NCBI RefSeq assembly: GCF_023343835.1
Contig: NC_064437.1
Span: 20,724,001 to 20,788,000, forward strand
Direction of reading: 5' to 3'
DNA length: 64,000 bases
DNA from: Lagopus muta
Lineage: Eukaryota > Chordata > Aves > Galliformes > Phasianidae
Shown: in pieces, positions 13,701-27,000 of the stretch
How positions within the stretch are numbered: position 1 is the stretch's first letter
How the letters are laid out: the number at the start of each line of letters is the position of its first letter
Notes under the pieces: model-generated
Told to the model about the DNA's origin: nothing
Seen by the model: the letters and a program-made list of their open reading frames with translations, nothing else
The model's database searches: none
Program-made: the position numbers and the translations under genes

Positions 13701-16632
13701 TAAATGTTAAATTCTCAATATTATTAACGATACTTTGAAAGGTAGCACAGTTGTGTTCATTCATATAACTACACATTAGAGGTGAAGATTTTCACTTCTT
13801 CAGTGCAAGAGGGCTTTTCATTTCACATAATAAAAAACTAGTGCAAAAACAACAGGAGTTTTCTTCTCAAACTTACCATACGCTTTTCTAAAATAACAAA
13901 TTTAACCTTCAAAGATGCGTACAGCATAAAAGAGGCAGTCAACCAGTAGTTTACTTGGCTTTTTATAGACGCGGCTCCTTATTTTCACTGAACAAGGCCA
14001 CACATGCTATTTTAAAGCCTGATGACTCTGGCTTTTTTAGTGTAAGCCCTCAAACCCTCCCAAACTCCTCCCCAAATCCTCAGACTGTCTGGTGACTTAA
14101 ACAAAGTATTGTTTTTCCTGTGCAAGCATCTCTTTCCTAAGTCAACAGCCGTATACTGCTCCAAGCACCGCAGCCCAGCCTCTGCCCTAGTGAAGGTACC
14201 TTGTCATTTCCTGTCACAGGATACCCTTTTAAATTACCCTTTTCTTTTAAGAGTTCAGCAAATCATGTTTCAAGAAGTGACCACTTGTATTTCCTTTTTG
14301 ATTTAACATGTTGAAAATAAACACCAGCCATCCTTCTTGTTAAAGCCAGAGTCAGATGAGGATATTGCAAGATCAAAAATAAACGCCAAATTATTTCTTT
14401 CTTCAGCTCTAACAATTACAGAAGAAAGCAGTCTTTATGCTGGAGGCTTTTAAAGATATATGGAAAAGTAGGAAAGGGATTTGAAGAAACTGCAGTCAAC
14501 TATTTCCCCTACTTTCAAGATTTTATGTTGGAGCATGCATTCTTGATTGATAAAAAACAAATGTCCACAAGAATGCTTAATATACCTCAGATTTTAGATT
14601 TACTAAACTGAGAGGTGTTGAAAGTAAAAGCAGTTAAAGTTACAGGCTTTCACACCATGATGTTTTGCCTTGGAGTTCTCATGGTTTTGGAGTCAGATGA
14701 GGGATTGCCACATATGCTGCGCAGTTTTCACAATTGTGATCACAAAGAAGTCATTACAGCCTCAGATTCCACACTGAAATCCAGAATGGAATTGTGTGAA
14801 AAGCAGATTTCTCATCTGAGTAATCAGAAACTTAAATAAAGATAGACTTAGGGCAAACCTTAATAAAATACTTAATTCCATTTGCAAATTAGCTAGCCTG
14901 TATGTTGATTAGGGTCAGTGTCAAAGTAAGAATGCCTTTTGAAAGCCAGAAGAAAGAACATTTCTACTTTTCCAAATAGGTCACTATTTTCTTGCAGCAA
15001 ATCAGCTGTTCTACCACGTTTTCCTCTACAGTGAACTCTGGATGCCTCTGCTCAACCTTCTCACCAGTTCTCAGGCCCTTAGGACACCAGCAGGGCAGCA
15101 GCCACCTACATGGGCATCTGCAGGGGAGTGGGCTGGGCTTCCCAAGGGATGGCCTGCCTGCATGTGTTCATCTAGGAGATGTGCTCACCATGAAGGGTTT
15201 CATATGCAGTCCTGAACAGCCTGCCAAGCTAAGGGCTTCACCACAGCGTTCCTATCTCTGATCACACAACTACACCAACACATTTAGCTTCAACTATGTG
15301 AGCAATCCTATCTATTTCCAAAGCTAAGCACAGATTCTATTTCACTAATTACCCTGCGTAGAAATTTTAAGTCCGTCAAGACGATTCTTGAAATACTTAA
15401 GGTTTAAATCAAAGTAATTAGTCATCATCAACCCAAAAATATAGGTTTAAAATACATTTTTTTTCCCAAGGATTAAGAGTAAAACAAAGTGTTCAAAGTT
15501 CTCCCATTTTCTAATTCTGATAAACGCTGCAAAAATAGTAATATTCACAAGTAATTTTTGTCTACTAGAGCCCTTAATTTCTGAACTTTATATTTTACAT
15601 CTGTTTTATATTGACCATTCACTGCAATGAGGCTCAAGCATTATGATGGGGCTCAAATCGTTACAATTCTTTAAATCGTAAGACAAAGAATGAATTCTGC
15701 ATATCTCCTTTCAGTGCTCTATTTTTTTTTTTTTGTGGATAAAAGGGCAGTAAAAGCTCAAAGTTCCTCAGCATAGCAGCATTAACATGAAAATCAAGAT
15801 GTCTTGTGCCAATAAAATATATGCACACATATAAAAACAGTTATGTTCTCCACGGTCCTTATCATACCTCACTAATTCACCTGCCTTTTACTTCTGAGCC
15901 TGTTTCAATCTGTTGGTCAATTTCTGAAGTGTCAACCAGATGTCTCATCACAAGGGAGGACTCTCGTATTTCTCAAATTTGTTAAAGGTTACTGAACATC
16001 ACCTTTAGTGTGGGAGGTTCCCTGTTTTAGACAAGCACACAATTTTCCAAAAGCATGAAAAACTGTGGCTTTGCCACATGTTGATTAAAGTTGTGAAAAT
16101 CTGCAAAAGTCCTAAAAGGAGACTACGACTGAGGTTGTGTTTTCTACCCTTACTGACACTGTCTAGGTCTCACAAGTTAGCTGCTCTATTATTTATCCTG
16201 TAACCACGGTGTTCTTATTTTATCCACTGTCATGTATAAGAGAAGATCCTGAACTTGAGGCTGCTTTTCTTTGGAGTAACTGAGGTGGCTATTAGCACAG
16301 AAGGGAGCAGCGCAGTGCTCTGTGTGCTCACTGCCTTTGGTTATATCTGGTAGTATTGAGACTTCATTGGAAGCTTTATTGCAGCAATGTCAAACTCAGT
16401 TGGCATAGGAAAACATGATCATCATTACAAAGTGAAGTGAAAGAAAAGCTTTAGGGTAAAATAGCAGCTTTTCCATTAAGATCTTTTCCAACTATGAAAA
16501 AACGACAATGTTTTTTCCTAATTCAATTGCTGATAATTTACAGTTCAAAAGGTCACATGAGGTGTTTGAACTTTTTCTGTCCTCACTACTGTATTCATAA
16601 CTAAATTCATCAAAGAAAATGCCAACCTTACG
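10728..16632. other. Unique sequence, nothing firmly recognised
   Basis: The stretch is mostly AT-rich, with slightly GC-richer patches at about 10.9-11.2 kb and 15.0-15.2 kb where several frames are open at once because stops are rarer there. No peptide in these patches is recognisable. A donor-like site (TTCAG followed by GTGAGC) lies near 12294 without a matching exon. No transposon was identified. Confidence 0.55.
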
Positions 16633-16666
16633 TTTTTTCTTTCTTTTTTCCTTTCTTTCTTCTTTT
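16633..16666. repeat. Pyrimidine (CTTT-rich) tract
   Basis: A nearly pure C/T run of about 34 bases made of irregular CTTT units. It is simple low-complexity sequence, purine-rich on the other strand. Confidence 0.85.
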
Positions 16667-18100
16667 AATAAAACTCATAACTCACCAAAAGAGAAGTTGA
16701 GTAGTTTTCCATTTTGATCCAAAGCACAGTGAGGTCAGTAAAAATACTGTCATTAAGTTTAAACAGGCTCCAGCTCAGACATTTGTATGGTAGTAACTGG
16801 AGAACCAAGAAAGATTGATGTCTTTTATAGAGCGAGGAGCATTTTACATCAACTTTTACCAGTTATCATGTTAATGAATGGAAATCAATGACTTGGAATA
16901 CAAACGAAAGGCATTACAGAATTTCACTGGAGGGCCTAATAGCTATTGAAGTTCTTAATTGATGTAATGAGGGGCCTGCATTTTTAAAACTCAGGAAATC
17001 TAAACAGAAAAACCCTGTTGCAACATAAATGCATGAATATAGACTGAAATTCAGAGTAACTGCAAACAGACCCATTCACAGATGTCTCATATTTGACCTT
17101 TATCATTAATTGCACTAAATCCAAATGTTTTGCCTACTGTTTTTGCCCCTCCCCATTTCTTGCCTTTGATGTCAGTTTTTCTTCTACATCAGAAATAAAG
17201 AGTTAATTCCAGTATGGCCTAACACATTGACAGTCATAAATCTGTTGGTATGAAAATTGAAGAAATATTTTTTATTACAATCAATTTTTCAATATAAAAA
17301 GTTTTAACTTTGATTCTTAGCATACTTTAAGTTTGATATGAATTCTTCAAATGAAATTTACATGAGGTTTTAGTCAATAAAAAACTTAAGGTGGTCTGTA
17401 ATTTAAATCATTCAGAATTACTTTGACTTGAATAAAATCTCACATGCAATTAAGGCGATTCATACACATTATGTCTGATAGAGGTGTAACATCACAAAGT
17501 TTCATCCTAGTACTACATGTCCACAGTAAGCCAACTACCCATGTTGATGTGTGAGGTTACTGAAGGTTAGTCCCTCTTCTTTGTTCAAGCATGCAAATAC
17601 ATAATTATTATTTTAAAACTAGTGCACTTTAATCGTAAACACATAACATCTACCACACTTATTTTGAAGGCAAAGAAGTTGCCGATGCAGTGTTAATGAA
17701 CTCCTCCTACTTAGGCTAAAAAGTTCTGAAATTACAGAATGTGCATTAATTGGTGTCACAGTGATTGGCATAAAATGGCTATAGAAGCCAGCTAGAGTGA
17801 GCTGGGGCTTGAACCATGATAACTAGCAGCACTTCCCATAGGCTAATTCACCTGCTGCTAGCCAGTCAGCCACATGCCAGTAACAGTCACTCACACAGAA
17901 GCCAGACTTTCAAAGTTGCAGTATTTCTGCATAATCACCTCCTGCATTGCCAGCAGTTTGCAACGTAAATAAATGAATAATTTACTATGCTTAATGTCAG
18001 TCAGATGAAAAAGGGTGCAAAGAAGTGAAAAAGCAGGATCAAAATTCTTTACAACAAAGTTTGACTTAAGAACAATACCTACAGTTTGCAAAGCAAACTC
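16667..18100. other. Unique sequence with low repeat content
   Basis: No open frame of note is present. The part at roughly 16840-16980 is of mixed composition, without homopolymers or transposon similarity. It could be a conserved non-coding element, but conservation cannot be judged from one sequence. Confidence 0.5.
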
Positions 18101-18117
18101 TTTTTTTTTTTTTTTTT
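18101..18117. repeat. Poly(T) tract of 17 bases
   Basis: A run of 17 T, followed within about 20 bases by a CAA-rich and A-rich stretch (about 18138-18165). Simple sequence only. Confidence 0.9.
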
Positions 18118-21100
18118 AAATGATTGCTAATGGGAAACAACAAAAACAACAACAAAAAAAAACACAGCTGTTAGCAAGAGGCACCAGAAAGCACATGGTC
18201 TCTTGCTCAAAAGCCTTCACTTCACTCACTGCTGTCCATATTCCTATTTGCTGTTAATAGTGTTTAGTACCTCTCCTCCATTTTTCAGGTGGGAACCTTT
18301 TCCCTTTTATTGCTGTAAAACCTCAACATACAGGCACTTTCTCCCAAGTCATTACCTTTCCTACTGTGAGGTTTCCCGTTACCTCTGAGGCTCGCTTTTT
18401 GCACAGGCAGCTTCTGTGCAATCCCCCCAACCCACTGCGAGCCAACTGTGCTAAATCCAGACATTCCAGATGCCGCAGATACTTGTCCATTACATTATCT
18501 CCCTTCTGTCCATCTGCTAAAATCAAATTTGCTTGACCAGGGACTGAACAAATGCTTCCCCTTCCCTGGCCTCTGGTAGCACTAAGCCAGCTTAGGGTCA
18601 GTAATACCAGCAGAACTTTGAACTTGACGCTTATGGTTTAGCCTAAAGATGGTCATCGCAACATATTAGATTAAATCCAACAAATGAGCTCTCCAGTTGA
18701 ACGCTAGCTTGCTGTTGAAAAAATATTTCCAACATCTCATAATAATTTCAGGATCTAAACAGTCCTAGAACAGAATCAGAACTTGTTAACAAATAGAACC
18801 AGTAAGTAGTTATCATTGTAGTTATCCTATAGTATTCAATAATCACACTGCTATTTTGTATACACATGCACTGCATACCATCTGCTGATGTTTATTTTAA
18901 TTCACCAGGAAAGGCCTGTGTTTAAGTTGGAATTTAAGTGACAGAATCAGAACAAAAGGAAAAGGGCAGCAGAATAAACTGAATAAATTCCAAATATGAC
19001 TTGTAAAGACAGACAATATAAAAGCTATAATCTTAGTTTAATCCCCACACTTTTAAAACATAGTAATTACTAGACATCTGCTGGTAGCACAGCCTTGCTA
19101 TTGGATAACCTTAATTACCCTGTAATATTTCCTGACACTCCCCAAAATATGCCCTATGGATAATAATTCATTCACAGTTCCGCCCAATTATTAGCTACTA
19201 ATTCAAACAATCAAGACAAAGACAACGAACAGATGACCTTGAACAATTACCCACTCACTGAACAGAATTTATTTCATGCTTTTAAAAGACTTTACTGCTT
19301 TCCAGGCTTCACAAGCAGCACTCAAAAATTAACAAAATGCAAGCAAGAAAAGAACAAAAGGAGATTTGCTGGGGTGCCCCAGCTCCCTTAAACATTATCT
19401 ATTTGCATTAACAACAGAATGGCTATTGAAATATATTTCATTTTCTAAGATTAATAGGAACTTAAAAAGAATAGGTGCAAAACCTGATACAGGTGTTTTA
19501 TTAGACAAGATTTGTAAGCTGTTTAATTATCTGCAAGAAAAGTATTGGGAATCTTAGAATAATTTTTTAAAAGTGCATAAAAATGAAATTAATCGAGTAT
19601 ATGCAACAGTGTCAGAAGTAGGTACAACATCATTGGCTTCAGGGCTAAAGCAGATGTCTGTAAGTGGCTGGGGCTTCTCTGCAGGCTGCCCGGGAAATAT
19701 TTCAAGCCACAGCTCACATTTTGTCCTCATTTGAGTTACCATTACTTGATGCCCTGCCTGCTGTTTGTGTAGGTAGAATCAGGCATGCATGATGGACTAC
19801 TACTGACAAATAAACATAATCCCTAATGCTTCGGGGTTCACTCCTAGTCTGGTTTATTTTGAGAAGTTACTGTTGAACATGAAAGAAGGCATAGCTTTGG
19901 GTTTTATTATTATAAGGTTTTGGATATTTTGTCTTCAGATTAAGGATAAGGAGGTACACTGAAGAGTGTAAAAATGTGATTTTTTTCTTTACCGCAGTAT
20001 CTTAGTTCATTCTCTCTGTGTCCATGAGACTACCTCCCTTGGAAATCAAAACAATCAGGTTCAAAAGGAATTAGGATCAGAATCATGGTAGGTAACTGGT
20101 AGGAAAATGAGGTTGGAAAAAAAAATACAATAAAAAAATAACTTGTAAATGGAAAGTCAAAGTGAAAATGAAGTCATTGCTTTCTGAAGTGTTTCTATGA
20201 ATGACATCATCAATGTAGGAAAATCTAAACGTGTAAACGTGAATAGCAGAAAGAAGATATAAATAAAATAAAATTATAGAAAGACAGATGCCATGAAGTT
20301 TCTCCATGGAAAAAAATGAGAACTTATGACTACAAATTAGCTCCTAAAAATATATATATTTTTAATTTATTTCATGCATTAATCTGACTTTCAAGATGAG
20401 GTTTTTAATCTATATTTCCTGGGAATTAACGTCTTTGTAAAATTTAGGGCAGGATCCTTAGTCCTAGCTTCATTCAAACAATCAGAAAACTACTAGTAAA
20501 AGGACAACATTAGTTCTCCTTGATCTTAAAAGGTATGCAGTCTGCAAGCATAAAGCACTCTAGGCAATGCAGAGTGGGAAAGGATTTTCTTCTCCAAACG
20601 AACCCATGAAACTGCAATATCTTCAAAGAAAAATATTTTATGTCAACATGGTTTACATACTACTTGAAGCTTCTTGTTGAAGCTATGCTCTCTGAGTATG
20701 TTTTGCTTATCAAGAATGCCTAATAAAACTTCTAATGTTTTGAAGTCCACCTCCTAGAAATGATGTATATGTGATGAAATTTCCCTTCCAGTTGCAAGCT
20801 GATTTTTTTTTTTGTCTACCACACACCTGAAATTTCTCAACTACAGCACTGAAGTGTGAGCACATTTCCCCGAGATTTGTGTTTTTCTAAAGTGACTTGG
20901 GACTTCACATGACCTCATCTTGATGGCCTGGAGTTTATTATTAATTTCTACTCCCATTCACTTTCTTTCCCCATTCTTTTGAATTGGGCTGGGCTTTCAG
21001 GATGGGTAGCTCAGATAAACACTTGTTCCTAAAAGACAGAATGAGTTGATCACTGAGACAATCAACAAGTGAAGTGGATCCTTTGCCAGATGAAATCTAC

Positions 21101-22344
21101 ACTTTAGGATTATCCATCTTTCTAAACTAGAGTTTTGGAATTATTTTCAGTAGAAGTAGACTGGATTAAATTTATTACTTTTTTAAATCTAGAACTCTCT
21201 AGACATCCATATTTAGCATGTCTGTTACAAGATCAAGATTAGCCTCTCAGGTAATGATTATTCGGCATTATTAAAGAAACAATTTTCTTACCTGTTCTTT
21301 GTAAGAATAGAATGCTACGTTTATGTTTCAGAAATCACTGATGTAGTTTATTGTCAACATAAAATATTTTCCTGTGGATGAGCCAACAAAATAAACTCTT
21401 GGCCATGGGTCAGGAGTGGCTTTTACTAATGCATAAATATTCGAATTATTAATTTTGAGGGGAAAGTTTGAAGAGCACTTGTTATTAATTTTGGCATAGA
21501 CCAAATTAATGCGACTTGCCTGAAGCTCATGTCCTGCCTCATTCAGAAACTGAAATGTCATGTACAGCAAGACAGCCTTTTCTTCTAATTAATGTGGTCA
21601 TTTAACAAATGAAACACAATATGCAAATAAAAACTATGATGATTAAATAAAATGCCATCCGTCTAGGAACAAAACATTCAAAATAAACTAGATTCACATA
21701 GTTGGTTTTGAAAGGCCCATCTGTTAAAACTGAAATTATTTTCCTTAAATTACATCTGTTTACTAATAAGTACTGTGTTTCAACTATTTCAGGGAAACCT
21801 AAAAGTCTTTTTTTTTTTTTTTTGCTAGAGTTCAGGTCCAGAATGAACTGCATAACTGTGTTCTTGCATGTTGAATCTTAGATGTTGGGCCAATCTGAAA
21901 TTAAGTTCAAAATTTTTTGCTCACTTCTGAAAAGCCTCCTTCAAAGTCAATATGGATTTATATTACTTCTCTTCATGAATGTTACACAGCCAGAAGACAC
22001 ACTAAAGAACATAAAATCTCATTTTTAACTTATTAATCCTGTTATGATTGCTACAGAGTGCCATAATGCCACAAAATGACCAAGCTTATTTATAAAGCGT
22101 CTTTGCAAAAATATAATGCCAAGTGAAATTGCCATTTAACATGAGAGGATTCGTTATCATTCAGCATATTTGACCTAATCTCCCAGACTACATAAGAGCG
22201 AGTGCCTTGCATTATTTTTACAAAATATCTATTTATGAAATGATAGAAATACAGTAGAAAAACAAATCACATTTTCTAATGACAATTGCAATTCAAACAT
22301 TTACTTAGCGAACTAGTTCAGTAACAGATAATGTCCCCTTTCAG
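18118..22344. other. Unique AT-rich sequence, nothing recognised
   Basis: No gene or transposon could be identified. There is a 16-base poly(T) at 21808-21823 and a short AT palindrome near 20349. Open frames do not exceed about 83 codons. Confidence 0.6.
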
Positions 22345-22594
22345 ATTGAACAGGCGCAAGCTGGTGACTAACATCTTCACAGAAGAGACTGGAGTTTCTT
22401 CCTCGCTACCCGATAGTTTGCCTACACAACTGTCACCGCTTTCACCTAACGGATCTTTCTGGAGCGGGACACCACATCCTGGGGCCAGTAGTTTCTCATT
22501 CCTTGTTACAGCTTCACAAAAAACAGCCCCTTCACTTCCTGCCACTGGAATTTTTCACACTCTTAAGTATTTTTACTCTAGTGATTCAAGATGA
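22345..22594 (+). other. Open frame behind an acceptor-like site, possible exon
   Basis: A pyrimidine-rich stretch ending in CAG at 22344 is followed by an open frame to 22594. The frame encodes an Arg/Lys-rich start (RLNRRKLVTNIFTEETG) and then a Ser/Pro/Thr-rich segment. Local CpG content is higher than in the surroundings. I do not recognise the product. No clear donor closes the exon, the minus strand is also open for 75 codons here, and there is no partner exon, so support is weak. Confidence 0.15.
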
Positions 22595-23782
22595 AAACAA
22601 GACAGTGGAATAGAAGTTCATTTCCTCCAGAAAAGCCGGACAGGCACTCACCTGGCATGTGGGAAACCAGGTTTTTCCGTAATGGAGGAGGTACAAAAGG
22701 TGGTATTCAACTTCTACATAATGAGATTCTTTTTCTAATCACCAAACTGTGTTCTTTGTTAATACAGTCTCTTTGGATTCAAAGATAATTTCCAATGCAG
22801 TTTCCATAAAAACTCTGATAATCCTTAGAAAAAAATTAAAATCAGCCTTTGGATATTTTTCAGTAACAAATATTTCTGATTGAGTTGAATTTTGAAACAA
22901 CAAAAGGAAGTTTAAGGTCTTTTGCAGAGAACGTTATGCTATTATTATGTTATTAGGTTATACAAGCATGTTATTAAAGCAATAAATAAACCATCGTCTG
23001 TGTTGGGAAATATGATATTCTGACAAAACAGACATTTTAGATACAAGAGAGCAGGCCCAGTCCCAGAAAGGACTTGAGAGCAGCAGAATTTGTTTTCTTT
23101 TGTCATGGTGTTAAGAAATTAACCACTATGGCCTAATCCACACAACTCATTGGAAGAGCTGAATTCCAGTTGCAACCACCTGCTTTTAATTTCTTGTCTT
23201 TTCCCAGCTCTCTTTCACGTGAAAGCTTTTTCATCTCTTAGACAACGTTCTTTCCTGCTTATGTTTTCCCTCTTCTTCCTGGACTCAGGACTGTTTGCTT
23301 TTAACTTCAGTGTTCCTAGCCTATATCTAAGACTTTTAGCACAATGGATTGTTCTAATGAAAATAAACAAACCACCTTCACTTTCTGCTTCTCTCTACTT
23401 CTGATACCTCCTTCTACGCTGCCCATTCATATTGTCTTTTCTCTTAGTTTAATCTTTACTTTTATATCTCACAAAATTCATTTGCTATGTAACATAAGCT
23501 CATGCACTTTCATCCTTATTATCTTCTTTTTCTCTCCTTAGGTTTACTTTCATACACAGTCTTCCATGTCCAAATTTGTTTTAGATTGAAAAAAAAAAAA
23601 TCCTTAGTTTGCAAAGTAATATTTTAATACCTCAGATTTTTAATGAAGCAAAATATTTTGCTTGTTTGAAATTAGCAAAGAAAACTATTCATCTTCTGAA
23701 TGGGGCACACTCTCCTGAATCCTACAATCTTTTCTTTCTGAAGCTCACTTCTGAGGAACATTCCTGAAGTACATTTACAATT
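22595..23782. other. Unique AT-rich sequence, nothing recognised
   Basis: No supportable gene. Acceptor-like pyrimidine stretches occur (for example ending near 23539), but no exon is framed by them. Confidence 0.6.
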
Positions 23783-23802
23783 TGCATCTTTGCAAAGATG
23801 CA
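23783..23802. repeat. Perfect 20-bp palindrome
   Basis: The sequence equals its own reverse complement over 20 bases (TGCATCTTTGCAAAGATGCA), with TTTGCAAA at the centre. It could be a dimeric transcription-factor site or chance; the sequence alone does not decide. Confidence 0.9.
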
Positions 23803-24015
23803 TTACAGAGGCCTTACATCAGACTGCTTGCTAGTTTCTTATTTGATATGAAAGGTGCTGCATAATAAGCTTCCATAATTTCAACCTATTGCATTCTGGT
23901 GTGAAACAGTTTTATTGATTTTTCCACGTCTTCACTGCAATATAACCTGCACCAGTACAAGGACATAAATCACCATCATCACATTTTTATTTCGTATATT
24001 TTCTGTGTGAAGGAG

Positions 24016-24041
24016 AACTTATAAGCACATGCTTATAAGTT
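24016..24041. repeat. Inverted repeat, 12-bp arms, 2-bp spacer
   Basis: The left arm AACTTATAAGCA (24016-24027) and right arm TGCTTATAAGTT (24030-24041) are perfect reverse complements separated by CA. Such a tight inverted repeat can extrude as a small cruciform or bind a symmetrical dimer. No transposon flank or target-site duplication was seen. Confidence 0.9.
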
Positions 24042-27000
24042 GGTCTAAGTAGCAAGTTTTAGCAAAAAATGATGGCTTTCCAATGCTATGTTGCCCACTG
24101 AAGCTCAAAAATTGTCTGGTAACTATCCTCAAGGGCAATTGTCTGGCTAACTTAGCAGTGGGCCCCCTGCCATCCTAACAGATGGGCACCAAGCGTAAGT
24201 AGCCATAAGACCATATAAGTGCATTTAGTGTGAAACTTGGGGCATAATTCCAGCCTTGATCACCATATGGCTTTTCCATACTGAGTTTCTGATAAATGGG
24301 ATGTACAATGCTAACCTGACTTTGAATATGAACAGCATTAAGGCAAATTATGACGAGAATAGCTCCCACCACGCGTTAAGCAGGGGCTAAACTTGGAATT
24401 CACAGGAGCAATATAAGAACAAGACCAAAACATCCACCATACTTTTATTTCTGTTCAAGATCCTGCTAATCCACTGAGCTTTCCATGCTAAACTCAACTA
24501 CTGGAAAGCAAGGATGTCAGGTCCTTCGCTTGCTCCATACGACTTTATAGGGAAAAATAATGCAGAATTATAAAAACCAGTGACCCCTAAAAGCCCTTCA
24601 CTTATTTAGTCTTGTAATTTAACTGAATCTAAATTTCATAGTGATTCCATGATTGAATTCTGTGGAACAGCTTTACAAGACAGGCTTAGGATATCACAGA
24701 AAAACTTACTGCAAACATATTCATTCTTTTACTCTCTATCCTTATTGAATATGCAAAACATTTCACATCCTGTCTGCACACGTTATTTCAAATAGTTTCC
24801 ATATCTAATCTAATGCTCAAGAAAAAAGGAAAGCCAGGAGAATGTATAGAGATGTTTGTTGCCACCATCTTTAAGTAATCCTAAGTAATAGTTGCCTCAG
24901 TGATTGTGGATTTTAGTCACTGCAGCCAACTTCACATGAGTTAGCTAACAGAGAGGAATGAACAACAAACAGTAAATTATTAAATGGGTAATTAGTTCAA
25001 GGAATGCAAATCTTTTCTAAATTTATACATTTGCCTGGAGTATTTTCAGAAAGTGCCTCTGAATTTCACTTCTGGTCAACAAAAAGTATTTATGAAGAGT
25101 GAAAATAATCTTATTTTTTTCAAGTCTTGAGATAAAAATGAGAACTGATGAAACATCATCTTACGAGTTTAAGTGGTAGGAAACTGTATGAAAATGAATC
25201 TATTTGGCTGTGTTCTTACCTTCCCTCTTTATCATGTATTAGGGCGGAGTTCAGGGTTAGTTTACACAAGTTTGGAGCCATGTTAGGAAAATGAAAAGCC
25301 CTACCTCCTCTATTACCAGCTAAATATTTCTACTAGACAGGACAATTCTGCTCTTCAGTGAGGCATGATTTAGAATAGTTTAAGGTATTTATGAGACCAC
25401 AGTCTTAGATAATGTGGAATGCTTAATCTGATATGCAGTGGTACAGATTTAGCTAGAAGCAGTTATAGTTGAGGAGCTACCTTTCTAAGTCCATTTCCTA
25501 GATCTGAAATAGCAACACCTTTTATCAATACTCATCTATACAATATATTTTATAATACTCATCTTACACGTTTTCCAACAGTCCAAATAATCAACTCTGC
25601 TGGCATGAACTTTTGCATAAAGCAAATGTTAAAGTTGCACGTGAACCTTTGTAGAAGCATAATTTAAATCTGACTCTCCAAGAATTTTGGTCAAAATATT
25701 TATCTAATTAAGAAGGAAGATAACTGACAGTCAGTATTTCATCAGAATACTGGATCTACCATAAGGGAGAATTAAACAGTCAGAATTTTAGATGCAACAT
25801 ACAAAACATTTTGAATTATCTTCCCACTATCTGAAAAAATAGGAGTTAAATTAATGCCTATTCATTTGTTTATTAGTTACTTGGGTTACCAATAGTTTTC
25901 TTCACATACAGATACATTGATGACAGTGCATTATGTTAATTTCTGCTTTTAAGAAGACAGATTCTTTTCATTTTGCCTATCTAGTAACATGTAAGATCTG
26001 AAGCTGCATCAGATTATGTTTCAAAAGTCAACAGATTGACCTGGCAATTGGATATTTCTGCTGACCTATGCATCTACATGATGCTTCAAATGCTCATTCA
26101 GAAGTTGAACAGGCGAGAGGCAAAACAAACACACTATTAGCACACATGCTAGTCTGCATCAGAGCAAAATGATGTAAAATTCCTTTGAAAATACAGAACT
26201 CATCATAAGTATTAGAAGATCATATACACAACAGACAATGTCTTTATGCCTCAATTGTGACTCCGCTGAGAAACGAGTCTGAAAATTGCAAAACTTCCTG
26301 TTTTATTATCTTTCAGAAACTTCCAGGTCTGATTCACTCAGTTTATCTGAGAAATATTTTCCTGAGTTGTCAGTCCTACAAACTGACCTTAATCACGAGA
26401 GCCAAAAGATGTGCTCCTTCAGCTATGAATACAGCACTGACAATCACAGTTGGAATCACTATTACTCCCCTTTCATGATACAAATTGCTCCACAATCGTG
26501 AAGACCTTAAATATGCCAAATTAAAAATGCAGAAAGAACAAAAGAAAAAGAACTTCAGTAAGATAACATTAAATGTGAGCAAAGTAAAACAAATAGGAAA
26601 TGCTCCAGAGACTATAAGAAATAGTCATTTATCTTCTTATTTGTTGGGATAGCGAAATTAGATAGTGAAAGAAGGGTTCTACAGCAAGAAAAAAAATGCT
26701 CCTCAACTCATTGCTGCGGAGAGGGCAGGGCTGTGCACACATTTCCCTGATGTCCAGCTTACTGCAGAAGATTCCGGTAATTTTTAAAGCAGGGAAACGC
26801 TGACACTGCCTAGCAACATTTTCAGTTTCTGTTCCCTCGCCTTCTCCGATAAGCTGGGTTGTACACCTCACTGCTAGCACAGGATGTGGTACAGAGCAAC
26901 CCTGGGGGGACACAGCACTGGTCACTGCACAGCAGCACGCAACGGGCTGCTCTGCAACACCCCTGGGCTTCTAGGGTCCAATCAGAAGAAAAGTTATGAC

